From assembly GCA_017463985.1 (NCBI GenBank), contig JAFUEH010000035.1:1-38376 (forward strand): a DNA stretch of 38,376 nucleotides, given 5' to 3'. This DNA is from Eubacterium sp. GTDB taxonomy: Bacteria > Bacillota > Clostridia > Oscillospirales > Acutalibacteraceae. Positions 7,675 through 16,165 of the stretch are shown here, piece after piece. How positions within the stretch are numbered: position 1 is the stretch's first letter; every line of letters starts with the position of its first letter. A program made the position numbers and the translations under genes. Under the pieces are notes generated by a model. The model had not been told where the DNA came from. It worked only from the letters and a program-made list of their open reading frames with translations, and ran no database searches.

Positions 7675-8721
7675 ATGAATAAAAATACAAAAAAGATCAA
7701 GCTGGGCAATACCTATATCGGCGGTGATGCGCCGGTACTGGTGCAAAGTATGCTCAATATTCCAGCTGACGATATTGAACGCTCTGTTGAACAGGCGGTA
7801 GCGCTGGAAAAGGCCGGCTGCCAGGTCATTCGCTTTGCGGTGCCGAACGAGGAGGCGCTGTCGCTGATCGAGCCGATTAAAAAAGCAACTACCGTGCCGC
7901 TGGTGGCGGATATTCATTTTGATTATCAACTGGCGCTCGGCGCAGCAGAACGGGGGATCGATAAGATCCGCATCAATCCCGGCAATATCGGCAGTGAAGA
8001 TCGCGTGAAGGCGGTAGCAGACAGCTGCCGTCAGCATGGACTGCCGATCCGTATCGGCGTCAATTCCGGCTCACTGGAGAAGCATATTCTGGCAAAATAC
8101 GGTTCACCGACGCCGGAGGCAATGGTGGAGTCCGCGCTGTACCATGCTTCGCTGCTGGAAAAATTTGATTTCGACGATATTGTGATTTCGATTAAATCCT
8201 CGAATGTCAATACCATGCTGCAGGCTTATGAGCTGGCGGCGGAACGCTGCCGCTATCCGCTTCACCTTGGCGTAACAGAGGCCGGTACGAAGCGGATGGG
8301 TATTATCAAATCCGCGATCGGTATCGGCTCGCTGCTGACGAGAGGCATCGGTGATACGATCCGCGTCAGTCTGACCGACGAACCGGTGGAGGAGGTTTAT
8401 GCTGCCTTTGATATTCTGAAGGCAATCGGGCTGAAAACTGATTGCCCCTATTTGATCTCCTGCCCGACCTGCGGCAGAACAAAGATTGACCTGGTCGGCC
8501 TCGCAATGCAGGTGGAGGAACGCCTGCGCGACTGTAAAAAGCCGATCAAGGTAGCCGTTATGGGCTGTATCGTTAACGGCCCCGGCGAAGCGAGAGAAGC
8601 AGATGTCGGCGTAGCGGGCGGCGACGGCTGCGGACTGATTTTTAAGAAGGGCGAAATTCTGCGTAAAGTACCGGAGGACAAGCTCTTAGACGAATTAATG
8701 AAAGAGGTAGATAAACTGTAA
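7675..8721 (+). CDS. ispG: 4-hydroxy-3-methylbut-2-enyl diphosphate synthase
   Basis: 348 residues, the short bacterial form with a TIM barrel followed by a 4Fe-4S domain. It converts MEcPP to HMBPP in the MEP pathway. The cluster ligands C263 and C266 (SCPTCGR), C298 (MGCIVNGPGE) and E305 are all present. The ATG follows GGTGAGATG. Its stop overlaps the polC ATG (TAATG), so the two are translationally coupled. With dxr it covers two steps of the pathway in this unit; the other MEP genes are not in the window. Confidence 0.97.
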   Translation: MNKNTKKIKLGNTYIGGDAPVLVQSMLNIPADDIERSVEQAVALEKAGCQVIRFAVPNEEALSLIEPIKKATTVPLVADIHFDYQLALGAAERGIDKIRINPGNIGSEDRVKAVADSCRQHGLPIRIGVNSGSLEKHILAKYGSPTPEAMVESALYHASLLEKFDFDDIVISIKSSNVNTMLQAYELAAERCRYPLHLGVTEAGTKRMGIIKSAIGIGSLLTRGIGDTIRVSLTDEPVEEVYAAFDILKAIGLKTDCPYLISCPTCGRTKIDLVGLAMQVEERLRDCKKPIKVAVMGCIVNGPGEAREADVGVAGGDGCGLIFKKGEILRKVPEDKLLDELMKEVDKL

Positions 8722-11700
8722 TGACACAGTTTTATGAAATATTTTCTGATTATATTAACTGCGACGAATTACAGCAGCTGACTTATACATATATCGAACA
8801 GTTTAAGGTGCGGCGCGCCTCGCGTCAGCTGACGCTGGGACTGTTTTCCGATACCCTGATCGACTATGCCGTGATCGCAAAAGCAGAGCAGGCACTGGCG
8901 CAGGCGCTGTCGCTGAAGAAAGCGACGGTGGAAGTGCGTTACGACCCGTCACTGTTCCGTTTAGAGGATATTGAAAAGATCCTGTCTCATATCAGCGGCA
9001 AGCATACCGTCGTCAACGGCTTCTTTGAAGGCGCAGAGGCTGAGCTGGTGGACGACACCTTGACAGTCTGTCTGAAACGCGGCGGCAAGGATATTCTGGA
9101 AGCGCAGAAGATCGACAGCGCGATTGCCTCGCTGCTGAGCAAGCAGTTTGATCTTGATTATACTGTTTCTTTCCTTGAAACGCAGGCGTATGATATTGAC
9201 AGCGCTGTGAAGGAGGCTGCAAAGCAAAAACGGCAGGAGGAAGCAGCCAGACAGAAGCAGCTGCAGCAGGAGGCTGAGGAGGCGGAGAAAAACGCCGTCC
9301 ATCAGCGCTGGGGCACGCTGCCGATCTATAAGGACACGCGCAAGGTAATTTTTGGCCGTCCGATTTCGGAAAAGCCGAAGCCGATGGCGGAGATTGATCC
9401 GGACGACGGCGTGATCACCGTGTGGGGCGATGTGCTCAAAAGCGAAGCGCGGGATATGCGCCGCGGCGGCTCTAAGGCCTTCAATTTTGACATCAGCGAC
9501 TATACCTCCTCGGTTTCCTGCCGTATGTATGACTATGCTTCAACGCTCAATCCGGTGATTGAAGAGGTAGAAAGTGCCGGCACGGTGATCGTCAGCGGCG
9601 TCTATACGTATGACGATTATGTCGGCGGCTTTATCCTAAAGCCGCGGAGCATTGAACGGGTAAAGAAGGCAGTGAAAACGGACGACGCACCCGAAAAGCG
9701 CGTGGAGCTGCACTTGCATACCTCTATGTCCGAAATGGACGGTATCACCGCTCCGAAAAAGCTGATTGAACGTGCGATTCAGTGGGGGCATAAGGCCATT
9801 GCTGTGACCGATCACGGCGTGGTGCAGGCATTGCCGGAGGCGTATGCTGCCGCCGGTAAGGGCAGCAAGATTAAGCTGATCCTTGGTATGGAGGGTTATT
9901 TGGTTGATGATTCGCTGTACCCCGATTATATGCACCTAAAAAATAAGGAGTACCGCCGCCACCATATTATTCTGCTGGTGAAGGAGGATAACTCGCTGGA
10001 TGAATCTATTCCGCCGGAGGAACGTAAATACGGCCGCAAAAACCTGTATGAAATGATTTCCTATTCCAACGTGAAATCCTTTAAGGGACGGCCGCTGATC
10101 CCCAAGTCCATGCTGGCGCAAAAGCGCGACGGGCTGATCATCGGCTCTGCGTGCGAGCAGGGTGAAATTATTCAGGCAATCCTGCGCGGCGAATCGCAGG
10201 AGGAAATTGAACGTCTTGCCTCCTTTTATGATTATATTGAGATCCAACCGACCGGTAACAACGCTTTCATGATCCGCTCAGAAAAGGAGCTGCATCAAAG
10301 CATTAATTCCGAAAAGGATCTGATCCGTCTCAATCAGCGGATGGTGGAGCTTGCCGATAAGCTCGGCAAGCCGGTGGTAGCAACGGGCGACGTTCATTTT
10401 ATGGACGAAAAGGACGCCAAGTTCCGTGCGATCATTATGGCGTCAAAGGGCTTTACCGACGCTGATAATCAGGCACCGCTGTATTTTAAAACAACGGAGG
10501 AAATGCTGCAGGATTTTGCATGGGCAGGGGAGCGCGCCAAGGAATTTGTTGTGGACAACCCCAACAAAATTGCGGATATGATTCAGGACAATATTCCGCC
10601 GATCCCGCCTGGCACCTTCCAGCCGTACATTAAAGGCGCTGACGACGAGCTGCGTGAAAAGTGCTGGAGCATGGCGAAGTCACTGTACGGTGATCCGGTT
10701 CCGGAGTATGTGGCGTCCCGTCTGACAAGAGAGCTGGATTCGATCATCTCTAACGGTTACGGCGTGCTTTATGTTATTGCTAAGCGATTGGTAGAGGAGA
10801 GCGAGCGCAACGGCTATCTTGTCGGTTCCAGAGGCTCTGTCGGTTCCTCGCTGGCCGCGCACTTTGGCGGTATTTCAGAGGTAAATCCGCTGGCGCCGCA
10901 CTATTATTGCAAGCAGTGCAAATACAGCGAATTCTTTACGCATGGCGAATATGGCTCCGGCTTTGATCTGCCGCCGAAAAACTGTCCGCATTGCGGCGAG
11001 CCGCTGAAACGTGATGGGCATGAGATTCCGTTTGAAACCTTCCTTGGCTTCAAGGGAGACAAGGAGCCGGATATCGACCTGAATTTCTCCGGTGAAGTGC
11101 AGGGAAAAATTCATCGTTTTACCGAAACGCTTTTCGGCAAGGAATACGTATTCAAGGCCGGCACCATGGCGACGGTGGCGGATAAGACCGCTTACGGCTA
11201 CGTGCGCAAATATTTGGAGGAGCGCGAGCTGCTGAATATTACGCCAAAGGCGGAAATTGACCGCCTCACGGTTGGCTGTACTGGTATTAAGCGTACCACC
11301 GGTCAGCATCCCGGCGGTATGGTCGTTGTACCCGATAAATACACGGTAGAGGATTTTACCCCGATTCAATATCCGTCAAACGATGAAAAGAAGGGTACCT
11401 ATACCACCCATTTTGACTTTAAAAATTCACTGCATGATACCTTGCTGAAGCTCGACGAGCTTGGTCACGATAACCCGACGCTTTATAAATATCTTGAGGA
11501 TGCTACCGGTATCCCGGTGATGGATGTGGATCTTTCTGACCCGAAGCTGTACGAGCTGATCACTTCACCGGCGCCGCTGGGTGTGACCGCGGAGGAAATT
11601 GACTGTAAAACCGGCACGCTGGCGATCCCTGAAATGGGTACCGGCTTCGTTATCGGTATGCTGCTGGAGGCAAAACCGAAAACCTTTGCCGATCTGCTGC

Positions 11701-12554
11701 AGATCTCAGGTCTGTCGCACGGTACCGACGTGTGGCTCGGCAATGCGCGTGATCTGATTCAAAACGGTACGTGTACGATTTCTGACGTCATCGGCTGCCG
11801 TGATGATATTATGACCTACCTGATCCATAAGGCAGAGAAATACGAAAAAGAAACCGGCAAGGAATCGCCGCTCAAAAACGTTGACTGCTTTAAGATCATG
11901 GAATATACCCGTAAGGGAAAGGCACCAAAGGAGCTGCCGCCTTACGAGGAAGCGATGAAAACCATCGGCGTTGAGCAGTGGTATATTGACTCCTGCTACA
12001 AAATCAAGTATATGTTCCCGAAGGCACACGCAGCGGCTTATGTTATCGCCGCGCTGCGGATCGCGTGGTATAAAATCTATTATCCGCTGCAGTTTTATTC
12101 GGCTTATTTTACCGTGCGCGGTGATGCGATCGACGCAAAAGCGGCGGTGGAGGGCCGTGAAGCGGTACAGAAAAAGATGAAGGATTACCACGCCAAAAAG
12201 GACAATAAGCTTGAGATAACGCAAAAGGAAGAGGATACCTACGTCGTCAATCAGCTGGTGAATGAAATGCTGGCACGCGGCTTTGCTTTTTTGCCGGTGG
12301 ATCTTTACAAGTCAGACTGGCGCGTATACAAGATCGAAGATGGGAAAATTCGCTTGCCGTTTTCGGCGGTTCCCGGCATCGGCGCTACCGCTGCTATGTC
12401 GCTTGCGGAGGCTGTACAGCGCAATCCCGACGGCTTTATTGCTGCCGATGATCTGGCGAGTGAACCCGGTGTCGGCAATTCCGTAGTGGACGCCCTCAGA
12501 GAGGTCGGCGCCTTGGGCGATTTGCCGGCCAGCAAGCAAATATCTTTCTTTTAA
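8721..12554 (+). CDS. polC: DNA polymerase III alpha subunit PolC lacking the exonuclease domain
   Basis: 1277 residues, about 160 shorter than typical PolC. Domain order: an N-terminal clamp-loader-type region (1 to about 200, with a Gln/Glu/Lys-rich linker), an OB fold (about 235-315), and a PHP domain beginning VELHLHT at 328. The zinc fingers C730/C733 and C755/C758 follow. The catalytic P-D784-I-D786-L-N motif marks the palm, and a fingers/HhH region leads to a C-terminal clamp-binding QISFF. In usual PolC the PHP domain is split by a DEDD 3'-5' exonuclease. Here GMEGYLVDD (389-397) is followed after about 43 residues by NLYEMIS (441), and no FDxETTG-type motif exists anywhere. Candidate PHP metal ligands (HLH, TDH, GME, HHI, SAC, DVH) are present. 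The family assignment is sure; the loss of the exonuclease is seen directly, and its effect on fidelity is inferred. Confidence 0.97.
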   Translation: MTQFYEIFSDYINCDELQQLTYTYIEQFKVRRASRQLTLGLFSDTLIDYAVIAKAEQALAQALSLKKATVEVRYDPSLFRLEDIEKILSHISGKHTVVNGFFEGAEAELVDDTLTVCLKRGGKDILEAQKIDSAIASLLSKQFDLDYTVSFLETQAYDIDSAVKEAAKQKRQEEAARQKQLQQEAEEAEKNAVHQRWGTLPIYKDTRKVIFGRPISEKPKPMAEIDPDDGVITVWGDVLKSEARDMRRGGSKAFNFDISDYTSSVSCRMYDYASTLNPVIEEVESAGTVIVSGVYTYDDYVGGFILKPRSIERVKKAVKTDDAPEKRVELHLHTSMSEMDGITAPKKLIERAIQWGHKAIAVTDHGVVQALPEAYAAAGKGSKIKLILGMEGYLVDDSLYPDYMHLKNKEYRRHHIILLVKEDNSLDESIPPEERKYGRKNLYEMISYSNVKSFKGRPLIPKSMLAQKRDGLIIGSACEQGEIIQAILRGESQEEIERLASFYDYIEIQPTGNNAFMIRSEKELHQSINSEKDLIRLNQRMVELADKLGKPVVATGDVHFMDEKDAKFRAIIMASKGFTDADNQAPLYFKTTEEMLQDFAWAGERAKEFVVDNPNKIADMIQDNIPPIPPGTFQPYIKGADDELREKCWSMAKSLYGDPVPEYVASRLTRELDSIISNGYGVLYVIAKRLVEESERNGYLVGSRGSVGSSLAAHFGGISEVNPLAPHYYCKQCKYSEFFTHGEYGSGFDLPPKNCPHCGEPLKRDGHEIPFETFLGFKGDKEPDIDLNFSGEVQGKIHRFTETLFGKEYVFKAGTMATVADKTAYGYVRKYLEERELLNITPKAEIDRLTVGCTGIKRTTGQHPGGMVVVPDKYTVEDFTPIQYPSNDEKKGTYTTHFDFKNSLHDTLLKLDELGHDNPTLYKYLEDATGIPVMDVDLSDPKLYELITSPAPLGVTAEEIDCKTGTLAIPEMGTGFVIGMLLEAKPKTFADLLQISGLSHGTDVWLGNARDLIQNGTCTISDVIGCRDDIMTYLIHKAEKYEKETGKESPLKNVDCFKIMEYTRKGKAPKELPPYEEAMKTIGVEQWYIDSCYKIKYMFPKAHAAAYVIAALRIAWYKIYYPLQFYSAYFTVRGDAIDAKAAVEGREAVQKKMKDYHAKKDNKLEITQKEEDTYVVNQLVNEMLARGFAFLPVDLYKSDWRVYKIEDGKIRLPFSAVPGIGATAAMSLAEAVQRNPDGFIAADDLASEPGVGNSVVDALREVGALGDLPASKQISFF

Positions 12555-12566
12555 TAATAATTAATA

Positions 12567-12595
12567 GTTGACAGGATTACTTTAGTGTGTTAACA
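12567..12595 (+). promoter_or_regulatory. Sigma-A promoter of the histidine operon
   Basis: TTGACA (12567-12572), 17 nt, TAACAT (12590-12595). The -35 is perfect and the -10 matches four of six. It lies 62 nt before the hisZG ATG and starts 12 nt after the polC stop. Both sides of its -10 are covered by the inverted repeat at 12573-12617. Confidence 0.7.
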
Positions 12596-12617
12596 TATTA
12601 GCACACTAAAGTAATCC
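12573..12617. promoter_or_regulatory. Candidate operator: perfect 16-bp inverted repeat over the his promoter
   Basis: Positions 12573-12588 and 12602-12617 are exact reverse complements, separated by 13 bp that hold the -10 box. The left arm fills the spacer between -35 and -10, and the right arm sits on the expected transcription start. A transcript from this promoter would contain only the right arm, so an RNA hairpin from it is impossible. No T run follows on either strand. A DNA operator for a dimeric or tetrameric repressor is therefore the best reading. Each arm contains CTTTAGTGTG. A TrpR-family HisR/YerC regulator would be a natural candidate from known his regulation in Firmicutes, but this is inference. 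Confidence 0.6.
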
Positions 12618-12656
12618 GAGAAAGGCAGCGCCGTTGTTGACGGCTGCAAGAACGAT

Positions 12657-14270
12657 ATGAAACGATATTCCAGAATCACCCCCGAAGGGTCGAGAGATTT
12701 TCTGTTTGAAGAATGTGATGACAGACGCGTCGTGGAACACACGCTCGCGGATCTGTTTAAGGACAGCGGTTACCGTAAGGTAATGACGCCAGCGATCGAA
12801 TTCTTTGACGTGTTCAAAAGTGATAATACCGGTGTGGAAGCAGAGGAGATGTTCAAGCTCACAGACGCGAAGGGAAGAACCACTGTGCTGCGGCCGGATA
12901 ATACCATGCCGATCGCCCGTATGGTGGCTACCCGTCTGACGGCGGACGATCTGCCGGTTAGACTGTATTATAACCAAAGCGTTTATATCCGCAGCAAGGA
13001 CTTGGCCGGTAAGACGAATGAAATTGCCCAAAGCGGCATTGAGCTGATTGGCGACGGCAGCATGGAAGCGGATATTGAGGCGATTAAGCTGGCGGTAGAA
13101 TCCTTGCAGCGCTGCCAACTGAATAATTTTAAAATCGAAATCGGCAATGCCGCCTTCTTCAATGCGATTCTGCATCGGATGGCGATTACGGACGAGGACA
13201 AGGCGGATATTTGTAACCTGATTGAGGAAAAAAATTATGCTGCGCTCGGGGATAAGCTTGATAAGCTCGGCAACAGCCGTGAGACGGTCGCCATCAAAGC
13301 GCTGCCGCGTCTGTTTGGCGGCGTAGAGGTGATCGAAAAGGCAAAGCAGCTGTATGATGACCCTGACGCGTACCGCGCGCTGACGTATTTGAAAGCGGTC
13401 TATGAGGCCCTGGTGGAAGCCGGCCTCGGTGACAGCGTGATGCTCGATCTGGGACTGGTAAACCGTAATAATTATTATACGGGTGTGGTTTTCCGCGGCT
13501 ATGCTGAGGGTTCGGGACTGACGATTCTCTCGGGTGGTCGGTATGATAATCTCCTCGGTGAATTCGGGATGCCGGCTCCGGCCATCGGCTTTGGCATAGA
13601 GGTCTCTGCTGTATGCGAGGCCATGCGCGAGGTCATCAACGTCGAACGGCCGTTGCGCATTGCGCTGACGAAGGGCCGGCTAGAGAAAAGCTCCGTTGCC
13701 CTGTTCAAAACGATGGGGCTCGATACCAAGGAGCTGGAGAATAAGGGCAGACGGCTGATCCTGCCGGTGGATAAGTATGAGGCAGTGCTGTCGAAGGCGC
13801 CGGATGTGATCACTTATGTGGAGCACGGCGTGTGCGACATCGGCATTGTCGGTAAAGACACGATCGTTGAACACGGCAGCGCCTTCTACGAGGTGCTGGA
13901 CTTGAATATCGGCAAGTGCCGCTTTGCGCTTGCCTGTCCGAAGGATAGCGATTTTTTCGCCGGTTATAAGCGCAAGGTCGTTGCGTCAAAATATCCTAAG
14001 GTCGCCAAGGAATTCTTTGAAGGCAAGGGTATGGACGTAGAGATCATTAAAATTGAGGGCAGCGTTGAGCTGGCGCCGCTGTTAGGACTGGCGGACGGTA
14101 TTGTGGATATCGTTGAAACCGGCTCTACCCTTAAGGAAAACGGGCTGAAAATTGTGGAGGAGATATTGCCGATCTCGGTAAGAGTCATTGTGAACATGGC
14201 GTCAATGAAACTCAGAAAAGCTGAAATTGAGGGCTTTCTGAATGACCTTGAGCTGGCCAGTCAGGTGTAG
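12657..14270 (+). CDS. hisZG: HisZ-HisG fusion: ATP phosphoribosyltransferase, regulatory plus catalytic parts
   Basis: 537 residues in one unbroken frame. Residues 1 to about 328 are HisZ, the histidyl-tRNA-synthetase-like regulatory subunit (ITPEGSRDFL, then LRPDNTMPIAR, and SGGRYDNLLGEFG near 300). From about 332 a complete short-form HisG follows (RIALTKGRL, the VDIVETGSTLKENGL signature). HisG condenses ATP with PRPP in the first, feedback-controlled step of histidine synthesis. The short form needs HisZ, normally a separate protein in a hetero-octamer. The fusion fixes 1:1 stoichiometry. The ATG has no clear Shine-Dalgarno within 12 nt; AAAGG (12621-12625) lies before a small leader hairpin (12625-12647). 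Confidence 0.93.
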   Translation: MKRYSRITPEGSRDFLFEECDDRRVVEHTLADLFKDSGYRKVMTPAIEFFDVFKSDNTGVEAEEMFKLTDAKGRTTVLRPDNTMPIARMVATRLTADDLPVRLYYNQSVYIRSKDLAGKTNEIAQSGIELIGDGSMEADIEAIKLAVESLQRCQLNNFKIEIGNAAFFNAILHRMAITDEDKADICNLIEEKNYAALGDKLDKLGNSRETVAIKALPRLFGGVEVIEKAKQLYDDPDAYRALTYLKAVYEALVEAGLGDSVMLDLGLVNRNNYYTGVVFRGYAEGSGLTILSGGRYDNLLGEFGMPAPAIGFGIEVSAVCEAMREVINVERPLRIALTKGRLEKSSVALFKTMGLDTKELENKGRRLILPVDKYEAVLSKAPDVITYVEHGVCDIGIVGKDTIVEHGSAFYEVLDLNIGKCRFALACPKDSDFFAGYKRKVVASKYPKVAKEFFEGKGMDVEIIKIEGSVELAPLLGLADGIVDIVETGSTLKENGLKIVEEILPISVRVIVNMASMKLRKAEIEGFLNDLELASQV

Positions 14271-14278
14271 GTGAGAAT

Positions 14279-15562
14279 ATGAAAATAACAAAAGCTAACG
14301 GCAAGGCAGAATATGCCGTCATTGAAAATCTGAAAAAAAGAGCCGGCGAAACCAGCCAAGAGGTGCTGGACATTGTGCAGGGCATCATTAACGGTGTTAA
14401 GGAAAACGGCGATAATGCCGTACGCGAGTATACCGTTCGTTTTGACGGTGTGGTGCCGCACAAGCCCATGCTGACAAAGGAGGAGCTGAACGGTTATCTG
14501 GAACAGGTGGATGCGTCCTTCGGGCGCGCGATCATTAATGCGCGGGACAATATCTATCGCTTTCATCAGCGTCAGGCACAGCAGTCTTGGATGACGACCG
14601 AAGCCAACGGCGTGATCATGGGGCAGCGCGTCAGGGGACTGAAACGCGTTGGTATCTATGTGCCCGGCGGAACGGCTGCGTATCCGTCCTCTGTGTTGAT
14701 GAACGCCATTCCTGCCAAAATTGCCGGCGTTGAGGAAATCATTATGGTAACGCCTCCCGGCAAGGACGGCAACCCGAACCCGAATATTATGGCTGCGGCT
14801 GCCGTAGCCGGTGTGGATAAGGTGTTCATGGTCGGCGGTGCGCAGGCGGTGGCGGCGCTTGCCTTCGGTACAGAGAAGATCCCGAAGGTGGACAAAATCG
14901 TCGGCCCCGGCAATATTTTTGTGGCTACGGCGAAGCGTTTGCTGTACGGAACGGTGGACATCGATATGGTGGCCGGTCCGAGTGAGATCCTGATCGTAGC
15001 GGATAAAACAGCTGATCCTGCCTTTTTAGCAGCTGACCTGATGAGCCAGGCAGAGCATGACAAGCTGGCGTCTGCGATCCTGCTGACGACCTCCGGCGAC
15101 CTCGCCAGAGCCACGCTGCATGAGATCGACAAGCAGGTGAAGCACTTAGAGCGCCAGACGATCATTGAGGAATCGCTGGAGCGTTTTGGTGAAATTATTG
15201 TATGTGAGAATTTAGATCAGGCGCTGCATTTTGCGAACGAGCTGGCGCCGGAGCACCTGGAGCTGTGCATCAGCGAGCCGCTGAAATATATCGGGAAGGT
15301 GGATAATGCCGGTAGCGTGTTCCTCGGCAACTGGTCGCCGGAACCGCTGGGCGATTACTATGCCGGTCCGAATCATGTTTTGCCGACTTCGGGAACAGCG
15401 CGTTTCTTCTCGCCGCTGTCCGTCGACAGCTTTGTGAAAAAGTCGCAGTTTATCTACTATACCTGTTCGGAGCTGCGCAAGGCGAAGGACGATATTATTA
15501 CGTTAGCTGAAAGCGAGGGACTGACGGCTCACGCGAATTCCATTAAAGTCAGATTTGATTAA
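14279..15562 (+). CDS. hisD: Histidinol dehydrogenase
   Basis: 427 residues. It oxidises L-histidinol to histidine in two NAD-dependent steps. Typical segments are the V-P-G-G loop (GIYVPGGTAAYPSSVLM), VGGAQAVAALAFGTE, DMVAGPSEILI, the zinc-site segment SQAEHDKLASA, and NHVLPTSGTARF near the C-terminus. It starts 8 nt after hisZG behind AGGTGAG. All catalytic regions are present. Confidence 0.97.
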   Translation: MKITKANGKAEYAVIENLKKRAGETSQEVLDIVQGIINGVKENGDNAVREYTVRFDGVVPHKPMLTKEELNGYLEQVDASFGRAIINARDNIYRFHQRQAQQSWMTTEANGVIMGQRVRGLKRVGIYVPGGTAAYPSSVLMNAIPAKIAGVEEIIMVTPPGKDGNPNPNIMAAAAVAGVDKVFMVGGAQAVAALAFGTEKIPKVDKIVGPGNIFVATAKRLLYGTVDIDMVAGPSEILIVADKTADPAFLAADLMSQAEHDKLASAILLTTSGDLARATLHEIDKQVKHLERQTIIEESLERFGEIIVCENLDQALHFANELAPEHLELCISEPLKYIGKVDNAGSVFLGNWSPEPLGDYYAGPNHVLPTSGTARFFSPLSVDSFVKKSQFIYYTCSELRKAKDDIITLAESEGLTAHANSIKVRFD

Positions 15563-15586
15563 CGGCTGACGAACGGAGGAAATACT

Positions 15587-16165
15587 ATGAGGACAGCAAC
15601 GATTGAAAGAAATACCAGGGAAACGCAGATCAAAGCTACGCTCTGCCTTGACGGCGGCGCGGTGAACGTATCAAGCGGTATCGGCTTTTTTGACCATATC
15701 CTGACAGCGTTGGCGGTGCATGGCGGCTTTGGGCTGGAGCTGAAGGCGGTCGGTGATCTGGAGGTGGATACACACCATACGGCGGAGGATATCGGTATCG
15801 TGCTGGGCATGGCGTTCAAAGAGGCGCTGGGCGACAAGAGCGGTATCGAGCGCTACGGCAGCTTTGCCGTACCGATGGACGAAAGCTTGGCAAGGGTGGA
15901 TCTGGATATTTCTAACCGTCCGTTTTTGGTCTTTCATGCGCAATTTTTACAGGAGCGCTGCGGCGATTACGAAACCTGCGTTACGGAGGAGTTTTGGCGC
16001 GCCTTTGCCGAAAACGCCGGTATCACGTTACATATCAATGTACCTTACGGCAGTAATGCGCATCATCAGATTGAAGCCATCTTTAAGGCGGTCGGCCATG
16101 CGCTGAAGATCGCTGTAAAGCAAAATGCAGACGGCGGCACGCTGTCTACCAAAGGAGTACTGTAA
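15587..16165 (+). CDS. hisB: Imidazoleglycerol-phosphate dehydratase
   Basis: 192 residues, monofunctional (no histidinol-phosphatase domain). It dehydrates IGP to imidazole acetol phosphate with a manganese site. The His-rich metal motifs are present in both repeats: FFDHILTALAVHG with DTHHTAEDIG, then NAHHQIEAIFKAVGHALK. The ATG follows GGAGG with 7 nt spacing. Its stop overlaps the hisA start (TAATG). In many operons hisC precedes and hisH follows hisB; neither is here. Confidence 0.97.
   Translation: MRTATIERNTRETQIKATLCLDGGAVNVSSGIGFFDHILTALAVHGGFGLELKAVGDLEVDTHHTAEDIGIVLGMAFKEALGDKSGIERYGSFAVPMDESLARVDLDISNRPFLVFHAQFLQERCGDYETCVTEEFWRAFAENAGITLHINVPYGSNAHHQIEAIFKAVGHALKIAVKQNADGGTLSTKGVL

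Noticed and set aside
12555-12656. The inverted repeat after polC read as an intrinsic terminator.
   Set aside because: No T run follows the stem on either strand, and a -35/-10 pair is interleaved with the arms; an operator fits better.
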